Assembly (NCBI GenBank): GCA_001460835.1
Contig: CYKH01001593.1
Coordinates: 1 to 64,000 of the forward strand
Length of the DNA stretch: 64,000 nt
Direction of reading: 5' to 3'
From: Bodo saltans
Lineage: Eukaryota; Euglenozoa; Kinetoplastea; Eubodonida; Bodonidae
In this document: positions 27,510 through 37,354 of the stretch, one piece after another
Layout: the number at the start of each line of letters is the position of its first letter
How positions within the stretch are numbered: the first letter of the stretch is position 1
Position numbers and translations under genes: made by a program
Notes under the pieces: model-generated
What the model saw: only the letters and a program-made list of their open reading frames with translations
Databases searched by the model: none
Told to the model about the DNA's origin: nothing

Positions 27510-30500
27510 ATGGAGGAGTGTGCAGTCAGCGCATGGCAGCCCGATAACGACGTCAGCGCTTGCCCTCATTGCGGCAAGTCTTTTGGGTTCTTCCACAAGA
27601 GGCACCACTGTCGCTTTTGTGGCCATGTTGTTTGTGTCGACTGCTCAAAGGAGAAGGTGGTCGAGAGTGCAACCAACAAAGGTACCTACCCAAGGGCATG
27701 TGTTACCTGCGAGCAGCGGTCAAAGAAGCCACCACCTGCTCCTGCGCCATCGCCCAAGGCCGTGGCTGCAGCGCCGTCTAAAGCGCCTGCCAAGGCACAA
27801 GCTCCGCCAGCAGCTGCGGTGCCCAAAGCTGTGACTCCAGCATCGTCGACGAAAGCTGTGAGCCCAACTCCCGCATCATCCCCCAAACCAGCAGCTGCGC
27901 CCAAAGCAGCTCACGTGGACCCAACGTCAACGCCCACCTCCTCGAAAACACCAAACTCGCCTACTCCACCCGAGTCCATCAATGAAGGATCACCTCGAGA
28001 GACTGCAGAGGCAAAGGAGGAGGCTGCACTTGGCGTCGCACTCTGCCACCGACTGCAGCAGCAGGGCCGTGTCATGAACGTCATTAAGAAGGCGGACAAA
28101 GCTGCCTCTGGTCTACATGAGAAGCTTGAGACGATCCAAAGTGTGCTGGAAGTCGGTGCGCAATTCTTTTCTCACATTCCTCTGATTGGTGAGCCGCTTG
28201 AAAAGGTCACCAGTCTCATTGCCAAGGTATTCAAGATCGCCAAGACACCCATGGCGAACGCAAAGCTCGTCATTGACTTGTTCGATCGTATCGCTGCGCT
28301 ATCTGTCCCTTTACGGCTAGACTTTGAGACAATGAAGGCGTCGAAGGATTCTCCAAAGCCATCGGCACTGCTGGAAGCAATTGGCGATATTTTGGATGAA
28401 GCATTTGAGCTCGTCCAGCAGTTTGCCGGCGACCCAGAGAAGCCCTTGACTTTCCTGTCCGCCTTCAACCCAAAGAACTGGAAGCAAAAGTCTGAGGACT
28501 CGTTTTCGGAGATCCATCGAAAGATTGACTCTGCTCTGTTGAGCAGGTCATACGAGATCAGCGTGAAAGCACCGACCATGGACGAAATTCGCTCTGCCCT
28601 TGCGAAGGAGAGCTCACGCCTCGAGGGGACTGTGAATGCAGTGCAACGGGGCGTCGAAAGGCTCCGACAAGGCCAAGAGGTGATTGGCGATCAACTTAAC
28701 AAGTTAAATGAGCGCATCACAGAGCTGCAGCAGGAGTCTCAATTCAGGTCTGTTGGCCTCAAGTGGAAAGTCTTAGCGTCCCCAGAGAAGCTTGTTGTGA
28801 TGGAGGATAACGTGGTGGCGGAGGGCAGTCAGTTTATCGTCGTAGAGGGGCGCTACCTTGATGCACCAGTGGCGGTGAAGATCGTGAAGCGAGAAGTCCT
28901 TCTCTCCAACTGCCTTGAGGAGCTCTTCACGGAGGCGTCGTTCCTGTCAACGTATCAGCACGACAACATGATTGCGTTCCATGGAGTTCACCGTGCACGT
29001 GGCCAGGTGATGCTGGTGGAGGAGTTGGGCGGCGTATCGTTAGAGGAAGCACTCAGTACACTTGAGGTGCTGCCAATGGAAAAGTCCAGTGCTCTACGTG
29101 TTGTGCACGGAGTTGTCAAGGCGGTGGCGTTTCTTCACCGCCGTGGTGTTATGCACAAAGATATCTGCCCTCGCAACATCCTCCTGTGCACTTCGTCAGA
29201 AGGCGATGTCTCGGCGAAGCTATGCAGCTTTGGTCAGGCTCGTCAGTCTACATCGGGTGGGCTGTTGGTGTCCACGAAAACAAACATCCGCTACCAGGCT
29301 CCAGAGGGGATGCATGAAACACTCAACCATCACTCGTCCCTGGCCTCAGACTGCTACTCGATCGGCGTGCTTGCATGGCAGCTGCTGTCTGGAGCTGTGC
29401 CGTGGGCAGGCCTCACTGATGAGGTGATAGTCGCAAAGGTTCAGCACGGTGAGAGGTTGAACTGCAACGTATTTGAGAGTGATGTGATCGGGTCTGATAT
29501 CGCTACGCTGCTCGATGACGCCAGCTACCGACCGGACATTGAGAGCACCCATGAGATGGTGCTTGAGTGGCAGCAGTCGTACGACGGCACTCCCTCATCT
29601 CCTCTTGCACCACCCGCGCTGCCCTCCAAGTTTGAGTTCGGCCACTACAATCGTCAACAGCTGTGCCAATTTCTCTCTCGTTCATACCCTCCCCCTGACC
29701 CTGAAGAGGATGATCCACTTCTTCCCATTAGCCGCACGTCAAGAGTATGGGAGTCCATCGAGAGGGATCAATGGGACGGGGAGATGCTGCTCGAAGTGAC
29801 CAAGGCTGAGTTCTCTTCATTCTTTCCAAAGATTTCTGAGACAAATAGACTTTGGGATCGCATCGAAGCCGTGCGGCAGCGAACAACGACACAACCGACG
29901 TCGCGGCATGTTATCTCGAAGTCCCGCCCACGTGTGCCATGGAACAAAGAGTGGCTGCGGATGACAACAGAGGAGCGGCTGCACTGGTTACGAGCCTATG
30001 GCGTGATCTCCTCCACCATCAGCTTTGTGAGCAAGAGGACCGGCAAGGAGCTATTGAATGTTGACGCTATTGAAAATGACTTGGAGGAGCCCACTGTCAA
30101 TGTTCCCGCCCCACATAAGAAAAAGCTGCTGCGGTTGTTGAACAGCATCGCCAACAAGGAGATGACCGCGAAGGCGTTCGAGACGAAGGTAGCGTGCATT
30201 GCGTCGAGCAAGGCATTCCTGACGGAGTTCACGAAGAAGCTTGAGTTGAGTGAAACAGTTTCCTTCGATGGTGTTGGCACAGTGCTTCCTGAAATTGCGG
30301 CATTTGCCCTTTTCGAGGAGGAACTTGCGAGTACCTTCCTTGCTACCGTCATGAAGGCAGTGCAAGTACCCTCCGCTGCAGCTGCCATCATCCGGGGGCA
30401 GCTTGGCCTTTCGTTGCAGGGCATTGCACGCAAGTACTTCACCGCCGCCGCTCTACCAAACGAATTATTTGTGATGTTCCTGGACACACTTGACACCATC

Positions 30501-33500
30501 ACCGCGTCACCCTATTTCCAAGAATTTGCTCTGCAAACGTCCACCTGTGGCCTTGACCGTGAGCTGTTGCTCATTGGCCTGCGTGTCCCTGCTGACTGCC
30601 TTCTACGCTACCTGCCACTGGTGGTGCTGTCTGTGGGAGCGGGCACTGTCACCGTCCTACTTGATGGCAGCGAGAAGCAAATGTCCAAGTGGGATATTTG
30701 TGTGTACTTGTTGGACAATGCTGCCCCAACGTATCGTGTGTACTCTGCGGTGATCAGCCTTTCCCAAGACACGCCGATTGTGCTGTCTGACGGGCGCACG
30801 GTGACCCCTATGGACGCGGCGCAGGAATACGCACGCTTGACCAATGAGTCGCCACACAGGATGAGCGTGTCTTGGTACATATGGTCGCGCCTTTTCACCC
30901 TCGAGATGGGTGCCGAGGGCAAAATTTCAATCAACGGCGTTGACATGACAGCTACACAAGTTTGCGTGGAGGCGATGCGGATTGCCCTTGTAGACCCACG
31001 GACCCACGTGACCACCATCTGTGGTATTGCGTCACGAATGAGCGCCTTGAAGATTGCTTCTCTCACTATCGATGGTTCCACGTACTCAGCTGTCGACTTT
31101 TTGGTGAAGTGCATCGAACATAGCAAAGGCGCGCCACTCGACACGCCGTGGGAGCAGCTCGGTTCGTTTGATGCGGTCAAAAAGAATGGCGTCACTGTGA
31201 ACGGTCGCTACTACTCCGCACTGCAATGCACCGCTCAAGTGATTGCGCTACGCCGCTACCCCACGAGCCTTCAATACTGCCTTGTCGCTCTGGCCCTCCC
31301 TGACAAGATCACAGTCGTGGAAATCAACGGCATCGGATACACCAAACTGCAGCTGTACGAACGTGCTTTGGAAGTCGCCGTTTCCCCGCAAGACTTTTAC
31401 CGTGCGTGGAACTATCTTGGAAAAATTATCGCCGCGTCAGAAGTTGTGACGTTGTTGGGGAAGCCGGTGTCCAAGGTGCAGGCGTTCGTGAATGCGTTAG
31501 AGGCGCGCCCAGATGATCGCCCAGCGTGGCTTTCTCTGTACAACGTGCTAGAAAAGGGCGCTACCACAACTGTGAATGGGCGCAGTTACAACGACCGGGC
31601 AGCGTTGGTGGAGCACTTGAGGCTTCCAGCGACTGCCTCCACAGACGCCACCTCATGGAAGAACCTTGGTGCTTGCATAGGACCCAACGAGTCGGTGACA
31701 ATTGGCGAAGAAATCATCACGAAGCATGTGGCCTACGCTAAATCATTAAATCTAGACGACACGAATCATGTGACGTGGCAGAATGTGTACCTTTCGCTTA
31801 CAGCCGACAAGCCGACGTTCTCGTTCCGTGGCCAGTCCCTTTCCAAAATTCAGTGCCTTTCCCACTTGCTAAACGTGTCCAAAACAGATGAGCAGCGTGC
31901 TACAAACTTTAATCGTGCTGGATTCGTCTTGAACGCCGGCGAGTCGGTGGAATTACAAGGGCGGTCATTCACTGAGCTCGATTGCTTCATTGAGGCTGTG
32001 CAGTACAACCCGAAGCTGTCCGCGGGGTGGGCAAACATATGCGCCCAGCTGCGTCAGAAACCAAACAGCAAGGCCACCATTAGTGGTAAGGAAGTCACCG
32101 CCAAGGATGCTGGGCTGCAGGCAGTACAGGTGGACTCCAATAATGCGTTTGCCTGGTGGAATGTAGCCGCGTTGATTGGCAACTCCACCGATAGACTCGA
32201 GCTGTTGGACGGCACCACCACCACTCAACTGCAGTGCTACATAAAATACTGCAGCATTCCCGGCGAAGCTCCGTTTAACCTATGCATTGCGTTCACTGCG
32301 CTCGGGATGAGCCTGGACAACACGAACACGGTGAGTGTGGGCAACAGCAAATTGACCAAGAAGGACTGCTTTGTGCGTGCGTTGACGTACCGACGTGATG
32401 TTTCCTCGAGCTGGACGAACGTTGCCAGCGTGCTCAGCCCAACCTCAACCGCCACCATTGTCGGAGGCGCGACCTACACAATTGACCAGTGCCTCACGGA
32501 AGCACTCAAGATCGACGGTGCAGATGCAGGCAAACGTTCTCAAGTATTTGTCAAAGCAGCTGCGATGTCAGTAACACATCACCGCTGCACGTTTGTTATC
32601 AACGGCACCATTATGACAACAAGGGATATGTACGCCGCTGCACTGGAGGCGAACCACCACCTCATCGAGACGTGGTATAACGCCGGCATTGAATTGCTGA
32701 AGGCCCCTCTGGGTGGGACCATTACGGTCCAGGGAGAGGCAGCCTCAGCTGTGAAAGCCTTCTCGATGTATTTGGAGCGAGTTGTCCCTGCTGATGGAAA
32801 TAAATACGTTCGCATCAACGCGTGGTACAACTTAGGGCGCGCCCTCGCTGGGGCTGGTGATCGTGCTGCTGCTACCGTTGGCGACTCTTCTGTCACATAC
32901 GTGCAGGCGTTGGCTAGGGCGGTGGAGCTGGAGGCGAGCCGCGTCGGCAGTTGGTTTATGGTTGCAGATGTTGTGCGAGGCAATGATACAGTGGTGGTGA
33001 GTGGTGAGCCTTACAATAAAGTTGCGCTGTATTCGAAGACATTTCAACTCGCCACCAGCGCTGCCGACAAAGCGTCGGTTTGGCTCAAGATCGCAACCGA
33101 CGTCCTTTCGCAACCCAACGCCCCGCCCAGCATAAACTTCTACGGTCAATCCTGTACCAAAGAAACCGCGATTGCACAAGCGCTAAAACTCGTTCCACGC
33201 CACGCAGACAGCTGGTGGGCAGCAGCGGAGTGGACCAAGTCCAACAGCAAGCCGATTGCTCTTGCCATCAATCAACAGACCGTCAGCCACACGACTAGCG
33301 ATTGCTATGTTCAGTTCCTGAGCTGTCCGGTGGTCCCCGATATGACGGCTTCCATGCGATCTGCAGCATTTCTCTTTATTGGACGAACAATGCCCACCAC
33401 TCCTGCCACCGTTGTTGTGTCGAACGCCAAGATGGGTAAATTCGATTGCCTCTTACGAGCGGTTTCCATTGACGCATCGAACAAGGAGGCGTGGAGTGTC

Positions 33501-33587
33501 TTAGCAAGCAGCATGAGCCCAACCCAATTCGTAACGCTTGATGGTGTTCGGCTGGACAGTGGTGCTTGTGCAGCACGTGCCAAGTAG
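27510..33587 (+). CDS. Giant FYVE / pseudokinase / repeat protein
   Basis: This 2025-residue protein opens with a FYVE zinc finger at about residues 9-65, with WQPD and the KRHHCRFCG core that binds phosphatidylinositol 3-phosphate, implying an endosomal membrane role. A Pro/Ala-rich linker (about 70-155) and a helical bundle (about 180-400, partly coiled coil) follow. A protein-kinase fold at about 430-665 keeps the lysine (VAVKIVK, K457) and a HKD-type loop (D551 in MHKDICPRNIL), but the DFG is CSFG with Ser573, so it is probably inactive. A SAM-like segment (about 710-785) follows. From about 1080 to 2020 there are roughly 22 degenerate 40-50-residue repeats alternating a beta-hairpin (VTVNGxxYTxxQ) with two helices (ALxLxPxxxxAWxNLG), resembling TPRs with inserted hairpins. 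The start at 27510 follows the last pyrimidine tract. Confidence 0.82.
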   Translation: MEECAVSAWQPDNDVSACPHCGKSFGFFHKRHHCRFCGHVVCVDCSKEKVVESATNKGTYPRACVTCEQRSKKPPPAPAPSPKAVAAAPSKAPAKAQAPPAAAVPKAVTPASSTKAVSPTPASSPKPAAAPKAAHVDPTSTPTSSKTPNSPTPPESINEGSPRETAEAKEEAALGVALCHRLQQQGRVMNVIKKADKAASGLHEKLETIQSVLEVGAQFFSHIPLIGEPLEKVTSLIAKVFKIAKTPMANAKLVIDLFDRIAALSVPLRLDFETMKASKDSPKPSALLEAIGDILDEAFELVQQFAGDPEKPLTFLSAFNPKNWKQKSEDSFSEIHRKIDSALLSRSYEISVKAPTMDEIRSALAKESSRLEGTVNAVQRGVERLRQGQEVIGDQLNKLNERITELQQESQFRSVGLKWKVLASPEKLVVMEDNVVAEGSQFIVVEGRYLDAPVAVKIVKREVLLSNCLEELFTEASFLSTYQHDNMIAFHGVHRARGQVMLVEELGGVSLEEALSTLEVLPMEKSSALRVVHGVVKAVAFLHRRGVMHKDICPRNILLCTSSEGDVSAKLCSFGQARQSTSGGLLVSTKTNIRYQAPEGMHETLNHHSSLASDCYSIGVLAWQLLSGAVPWAGLTDEVIVAKVQHGERLNCNVFESDVIGSDIATLLDDASYRPDIESTHEMVLEWQQSYDGTPSSPLAPPALPSKFEFGHYNRQQLCQFLSRSYPPPDPEEDDPLLPISRTSRVWESIERDQWDGEMLLEVTKAEFSSFFPKISETNRLWDRIEAVRQRTTTQPTSRHVISKSRPRVPWNKEWLRMTTEERLHWLRAYGVISSTISFVSKRTGKELLNVDAIENDLEEPTVNVPAPHKKKLLRLLNSIANKEMTAKAFETKVACIASSKAFLTEFTKKLELSETVSFDGVGTVLPEIAAFALFEEELASTFLATVMKAVQVPSAAAAIIRGQLGLSLQGIARKYFTAAALPNELFVMFLDTLDTITASPYFQEFALQTSTCGLDRELLLIGLRVPADCLLRYLPLVVLSVGAGTVTVLLDGSEKQMSKWDICVYLLDNAAPTYRVYSAVISLSQDTPIVLSDGRTVTPMDAAQEYARLTNESPHRMSVSWYIWSRLFTLEMGAEGKISINGVDMTATQVCVEAMRIALVDPRTHVTTICGIASRMSALKIASLTIDGSTYSAVDFLVKCIEHSKGAPLDTPWEQLGSFDAVKKNGVTVNGRYYSALQCTAQVIALRRYPTSLQYCLVALALPDKITVVEINGIGYTKLQLYERALEVAVSPQDFYRAWNYLGKIIAASEVVTLLGKPVSKVQAFVNALEARPDDRPAWLSLYNVLEKGATTTVNGRSYNDRAALVEHLRLPATASTDATSWKNLGACIGPNESVTIGEEIITKHVAYAKSLNLDDTNHVTWQNVYLSLTADKPTFSFRGQSLSKIQCLSHLLNVSKTDEQRATNFNRAGFVLNAGESVELQGRSFTELDCFIEAVQYNPKLSAGWANICAQLRQKPNSKATISGKEVTAKDAGLQAVQVDSNNAFAWWNVAALIGNSTDRLELLDGTTTTQLQCYIKYCSIPGEAPFNLCIAFTALGMSLDNTNTVSVGNSKLTKKDCFVRALTYRRDVSSSWTNVASVLSPTSTATIVGGATYTIDQCLTEALKIDGADAGKRSQVFVKAAAMSVTHHRCTFVINGTIMTTRDMYAAALEANHHLIETWYNAGIELLKAPLGGTITVQGEAASAVKAFSMYLERVVPADGNKYVRINAWYNLGRALAGAGDRAAATVGDSSVTYVQALARAVELEASRVGSWFMVADVVRGNDTVVVSGEPYNKVALYSKTFQLATSAADKASVWLKIATDVLSQPNAPPSINFYGQSCTKETAIAQALKLVPRHADSWWAAAEWTKSNSKPIALAINQQTVSHTTSDCYVQFLSCPVVPDMTASMRSAAFLFIGRTMPTTPATVVVSNAKMGKFDCLLRAVSIDASNKEAWSVLASSMSPTQFVTLDGVRLDSGACAARAK

Positions 33588-33791
33588 CCTAGCCGAGTGA
33601 GGAACCTCTTCATAATAACGACAAATAGCGCGTGTGTTGATTTTTTGATTCTTCGACGAGAGTTTACGAGAACTGTTTCATCGTATTTCTGATATTCTTT
33701 GCTGCACGAAAACTGACAACAATGTCCTTTGCCTTTCTATTTACAGCCTCAAGGCAACACACGTTAATATTCTACAACAGCAACCTTATCA

Positions 33792-34784
33792 ATGTGGTTG
33801 CCACTAATCTTTTTGTTATGGGTTGTGGTTGTGGCGATCGTTGAGGTTGCGAGCACAACTGTGGTCCAGCGCCATGGAGCCGTGGTAATGCTCACAACAA
33901 AGCATTTGATCGGCACCGGGGCCGCGGTTGCCGCCGGGTCGCTGCTGCACACGAAGATCCCGCCGTTCTACTGGTGCCGGCAGCTCGTTGCCTCGTGGCG
34001 ATCGCTCGAGAGCAAACTATTCCTAGGGGTCGCATTCGGAAACATAGCGGCGCTGTACTGCATGTACGCTGGGTACGGGAGCGGCGGCATGGCGGGTGCC
34101 TACGCGTTCAAGTCGACGGAGCCCCTGATGACGTGCATCCTCAGCACACTGGCGTTCCAGCGTCTGATTGGGCTGCTAGTCCCAAGCGAGCACCTGAGCA
34201 AGCGCACGCCACCTGGCTCGATGGAGTGGTTCAGCGTGGGCCTCGTGTGCCTGGGGTCGACGATGTGCTCGCTTGCGCTGCACGGGATGTCGCTGGCGAC
34301 TGTGTCCGTGACGAGCGCGTGGATTCTGGGGAGCAACTTTGCGTTTGGTGCGCGGACGGTGTTCCAGAAGGCGCTGTTCCTTGAGTCGCCTGTGGTGACT
34401 GCTGGGCAAACTGACGTCGTGGTGCGGCTGTTTGTGGACATGGGCGCGGTGGGCTCTGTGTTCTTCACGCTGACGTTCCTGTGGGAGTACCCAACGTTGG
34501 ACTTCACACAGAAGGCAACCTTTACATCTGACGATGTAGCACGTGTCATACTTAGTGGCGTTGGGTACTTCTGTATCCAAGCGTTGAACTGCCTCGTGCT
34601 CCTCCACTTTACCTCCGTGGAGTACTCTGTCGCCAAGCAATTACGCACCATCATTTTGTTTGTGTTCTCTGCGATGTATTTTACTGTCACATTCCAGCAC
34701 CCATGGCTGGCAGTGCTTGGGTGTTTGCTTGTCCTAGGTGGCACAGTGGTTTTTTCGATGCTGCAGTCCTCGAAAGATGAGTGA
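33792..34784 (+). CDS. Nucleotide-sugar / triose-phosphate-type transporter (DMT superfamily)
   Basis: This 330-residue polytopic protein has about ten hydrophobic helices and begins MWLPLIFLLWVVVVAIVEVAS. Segments such as AYAFKSTEPLMTCILSTLAF, VSVTSAWILGSNFAFGARTV and YSVAKQLRTIILFVFSAMYFT match the triose-phosphate/nucleotide-sugar transporter family (TPT/SLC35), which exchanges phosphorylated metabolites across plastid, Golgi or ER membranes. The substrate is not resolved; a nucleotide-sugar or sugar-phosphate role is likely. The central region (about 33900-34490) is visibly GC-rich compared with its 5' and 3' parts and with neighbours. Confidence 0.78.
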   Translation: MWLPLIFLLWVVVVAIVEVASTTVVQRHGAVVMLTTKHLIGTGAAVAAGSLLHTKIPPFYWCRQLVASWRSLESKLFLGVAFGNIAALYCMYAGYGSGGMAGAYAFKSTEPLMTCILSTLAFQRLIGLLVPSEHLSKRTPPGSMEWFSVGLVCLGSTMCSLALHGMSLATVSVTSAWILGSNFAFGARTVFQKALFLESPVVTAGQTDVVVRLFVDMGAVGSVFFTLTFLWEYPTLDFTQKATFTSDDVARVILSGVGYFCIQALNCLVLLHFTSVEYSVAKQLRTIILFVFSAMYFTVTFQHPWLAVLGCLLVLGGTVVFSMLQSSKDE

Positions 34785-34884
34785 AATCGCGATGATGGCG
34801 TCGAGCGCGAGTACACTGCTGAGGAAATGAGAAGGAACACAAAGGCTACAGAAACACGCTTTTTTTTCTGGTTGTTGAAGAGAT

Positions 34885-35451
34885 ATGGAACACAGCAAGC
34901 AATGTACAGTACCACCAACAGGATGGGAAGACATAGCGGGTGGATGGCACTGCGTCGCCATGTTTACCGAAGACAAGCTCACATCCTCCATCACGCATCC
35001 GTTTGGCAGAGTTGGGGGCACCATCACATACACTCCTACACTACTGCACGATACGTACATGGTGCACGCTCTGATTGTTTCCTTGGACAGTACCCCTGCT
35101 GCCGCCGAGCAGCTTCACCTTGGCCGCATGCATGTGCGCGATCAAGAGGGTTCTGATATTCAACGTCCATCACACAAGAAGAAGAAGGAAGAGGTGCCCT
35201 CCAACAAGGCCAGCGCTCACCCTATTGTGACACATTATTTGGGAACTGCCCTCTGGAGCTCCTCCAAAACTCATGCTGTGGAGCATCACGTGATGGGCTC
35301 TCCGAATTCTTCATACGTTGGCCGTGTGTTGGTGCGTGAGGTGCTGCTGAGTGAGGATAAAGAGTGGATGCTGTTGCGTGGTCCGCTTGGGATGAACCCT
35401 TCCACTGTTGGGTGCATTCTGTGGAGGCGGCAGAGGTCAGGAAAGTTGTAG
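34885..35451 (+). CDS. Hypothetical protein
   Basis: The 188-residue product has no signal peptide, membrane helix or known domain. The sequence is mixed alpha/beta, with a GWHCVAMFTEDKLTSSITHP strand-turn-strand, a short basic insert (KKKKEE) and a C-terminal LVREVLLSEDKEWMLLRGPLG strand pair. It may be a small beta-barrel or binding domain. It lies between two transporter genes. I do not recognise a family. Confidence 0.6.
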   Translation: MEHSKQCTVPPTGWEDIAGGWHCVAMFTEDKLTSSITHPFGRVGGTITYTPTLLHDTYMVHALIVSLDSTPAAAEQLHLGRMHVRDQEGSDIQRPSHKKKKEEVPSNKASAHPIVTHYLGTALWSSSKTHAVEHHVMGSPNSSYVGRVLVREVLLSEDKEWMLLRGPLGMNPSTVGCILWRRQRSGKL

Positions 35452-35604
35452 CAGCGAACGAACATGCATCGAAGCGTGTTATCATTCGCAGCGTAGAGTC
35501 ACCTCAACTTGGGCATTCGTCGAATCTCCTGCTTTCCCCCTTGTTGATCATCGTCTCCGAATAGTGTACAGGAAGGAAGCCACACATTCAACATCTGATC
35601 ATCA

Positions 35605-37164
35605 ATGGCTGTCATCGCTAACGGTGACAGGAAGCTCACATGGTGGCAGCTGGCACTGATCACTTTTGTCTTCACCAGCGCAGGCCCTTTTGGCATGGAG
35701 AGCTCCGTCAATGCTGCTGGGCCCCGCAACACCATCCTTCTTATCTTCGCAGTGCCGCTGTTTCACGTGTTACCTATGGTCCTTATTGTCACAGAAATGT
35801 CCAGCTGGATGCCCACCAACCACGGATCTGTGTTATGGATTGCTCGTGCCTACGGTCCGGTGGTGGGCTTCATCAGTGCAATCATGCAAATGTTCATCAG
35901 CATGGTGGATATTTCTGTGTACCCTGTGCTGCTGGTGAACTACCTGTCTTCTGCCTTCTTTCCAGATATTGAGCCGCTCCCCCGGTACCTGTTGGAGTTG
36001 TTCTTCATTGCAGTGGGCAGCATTCCTGCGTTCCTGCACGTGGGCGACATGGGCCGCGTGTCTGGAGTAGTCCTTGCGCTCATTTGCCTTCCGTTCGTGG
36101 TCAGCATCGCGTACCTTCTACCGCAGTGCGACCCAGCCAAGTGGTGGGTGACGAAGTCTGATGTTGATGTTGCCACGTCGTGGTCCACCGGTATCTGGAT
36201 GTACACTGGGTTCATGGCCCTCGGTGCTCTCGGTGCAGAAGTCAAACACCACTCTGTTTTCTTGATGGGCTGCGGTGCCGCGGCGCTACTGGATATTATC
36301 ATGTACCTGTTGCCGCTGCTGGTGGCGCTGCAAGTTCCTGGGGAGTGGGGTGACGGGTTCTTAGTGCACGCCTTTGGGACGCTCATGCCGGGGATGACCT
36401 ACGCCATCAGCATAGCAGGCGCACTTAGCGGGTTCGGTCTCTACACCACGTCCATGACGTGCTTCTCTAGATCTGTGTGGGGCATCGCCGATAGGGGCTG
36501 GCTACCGAGAATATTCACACGCACCAGTCCATCCACAGGGGCACCATATGCTGCGTGCATTCTGCTGCTGTTGACAAGCTCCGTTCTCGGGTTGTTTGAC
36601 TTTGATTTCTTAGTGGCACTTCTGTTGGTCATCAGCTCGTGTAACTTTGCACTTTTCTACACGGCGTTCCTGCTGCTACGCTATCGTGAGCCCTATGCAT
36701 ACCGCCCGTTTCGCATTCCAGGCGGTAAGGTAGGAGCGTGGCTATTAGTGTCTCCCATCATCGTCGTGTACTTCACGTTGTTTGTGGCCACCGTAGTAGA
36801 GAACTTTTTGATTGATTTGCTGCTCTTGCTGATGGTAGCAGTGCTCGTTGCATTGTACATTTTTGTGGTTCGCCCCGCACATGCAGCTAGCCCCGGCGCT
36901 GGGGAGTTTCACGTGCACGACGTTGAGGAGCCGGAGTGGCACCAGAAGCGGCGCCTCGAGGCCCAAAGAGCCCTCGGCATAGACGACATCACTCCGATGG
37001 ATGACTGCGTGACCTTCTCCTCGTTTCCACCCGCAGAAACTCCACAAGCGTCGCACCCCGATAACGATGGATCGACTTGCTCTGTTGGTGGTGGGGGTGT
37101 GTCTTCGACAGAAGAGACTGTCCTCGTGCACCACGAAGCCCTCGAAGAACTTCCAAGTGACTAA
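35605..37164 (+). CDS. APC-superfamily amino-acid/polyamine permease
   Basis: This 519-residue permease has about 12 hydrophobic helices. The first helix ends in the conserved APC segment (FVFTSAGPFGMESSVNAAGP), where the GPxGxE-type loop binds the substrate's amino and carboxyl groups. Helix 3 begins TEMSSWMPTNHGSVLWIARAYGP, typical of APC/LAT and of kinetoplastid polyamine transporters (POT1-like). A late YAYRPFRIPGG loop is also a family hallmark. The C-terminal ~90 residues are soluble and acidic. The substrate could be a polyamine, putrescine or a neutral amino acid; sequence alone does not decide. Confidence 0.85.
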   Translation: MAVIANGDRKLTWWQLALITFVFTSAGPFGMESSVNAAGPRNTILLIFAVPLFHVLPMVLIVTEMSSWMPTNHGSVLWIARAYGPVVGFISAIMQMFISMVDISVYPVLLVNYLSSAFFPDIEPLPRYLLELFFIAVGSIPAFLHVGDMGRVSGVVLALICLPFVVSIAYLLPQCDPAKWWVTKSDVDVATSWSTGIWMYTGFMALGALGAEVKHHSVFLMGCGAAALLDIIMYLLPLLVALQVPGEWGDGFLVHAFGTLMPGMTYAISIAGALSGFGLYTTSMTCFSRSVWGIADRGWLPRIFTRTSPSTGAPYAACILLLLTSSVLGLFDFDFLVALLLVISSCNFALFYTAFLLLRYREPYAYRPFRIPGGKVGAWLLVSPIIVVYFTLFVATVVENFLIDLLLLLMVAVLVALYIFVVRPAHAASPGAGEFHVHDVEEPEWHQKRRLEAQRALGIDDITPMDDCVTFSSFPPAETPQASHPDNDGSTCSVGGGGVSSTEETVLVHHEALEELPSD

Positions 37165-37354
37165 CATACCGTATGGCCCTCTGGCCCCAAGTGACTAACG
37201 TTAAATACAACTAACATCGCCCCTTTTTTGTGTCGCCCTCGTTGTCACCCAGCAACCCTGCCGACAGTTTTCCCTTTGAAGTTGCCTGTTTGTTGGCGCT
37301 GCTTTTTTTGGACTAGTACTTTGTGCTTCGTTTTACTATTTCCAGGCAAAGGAA

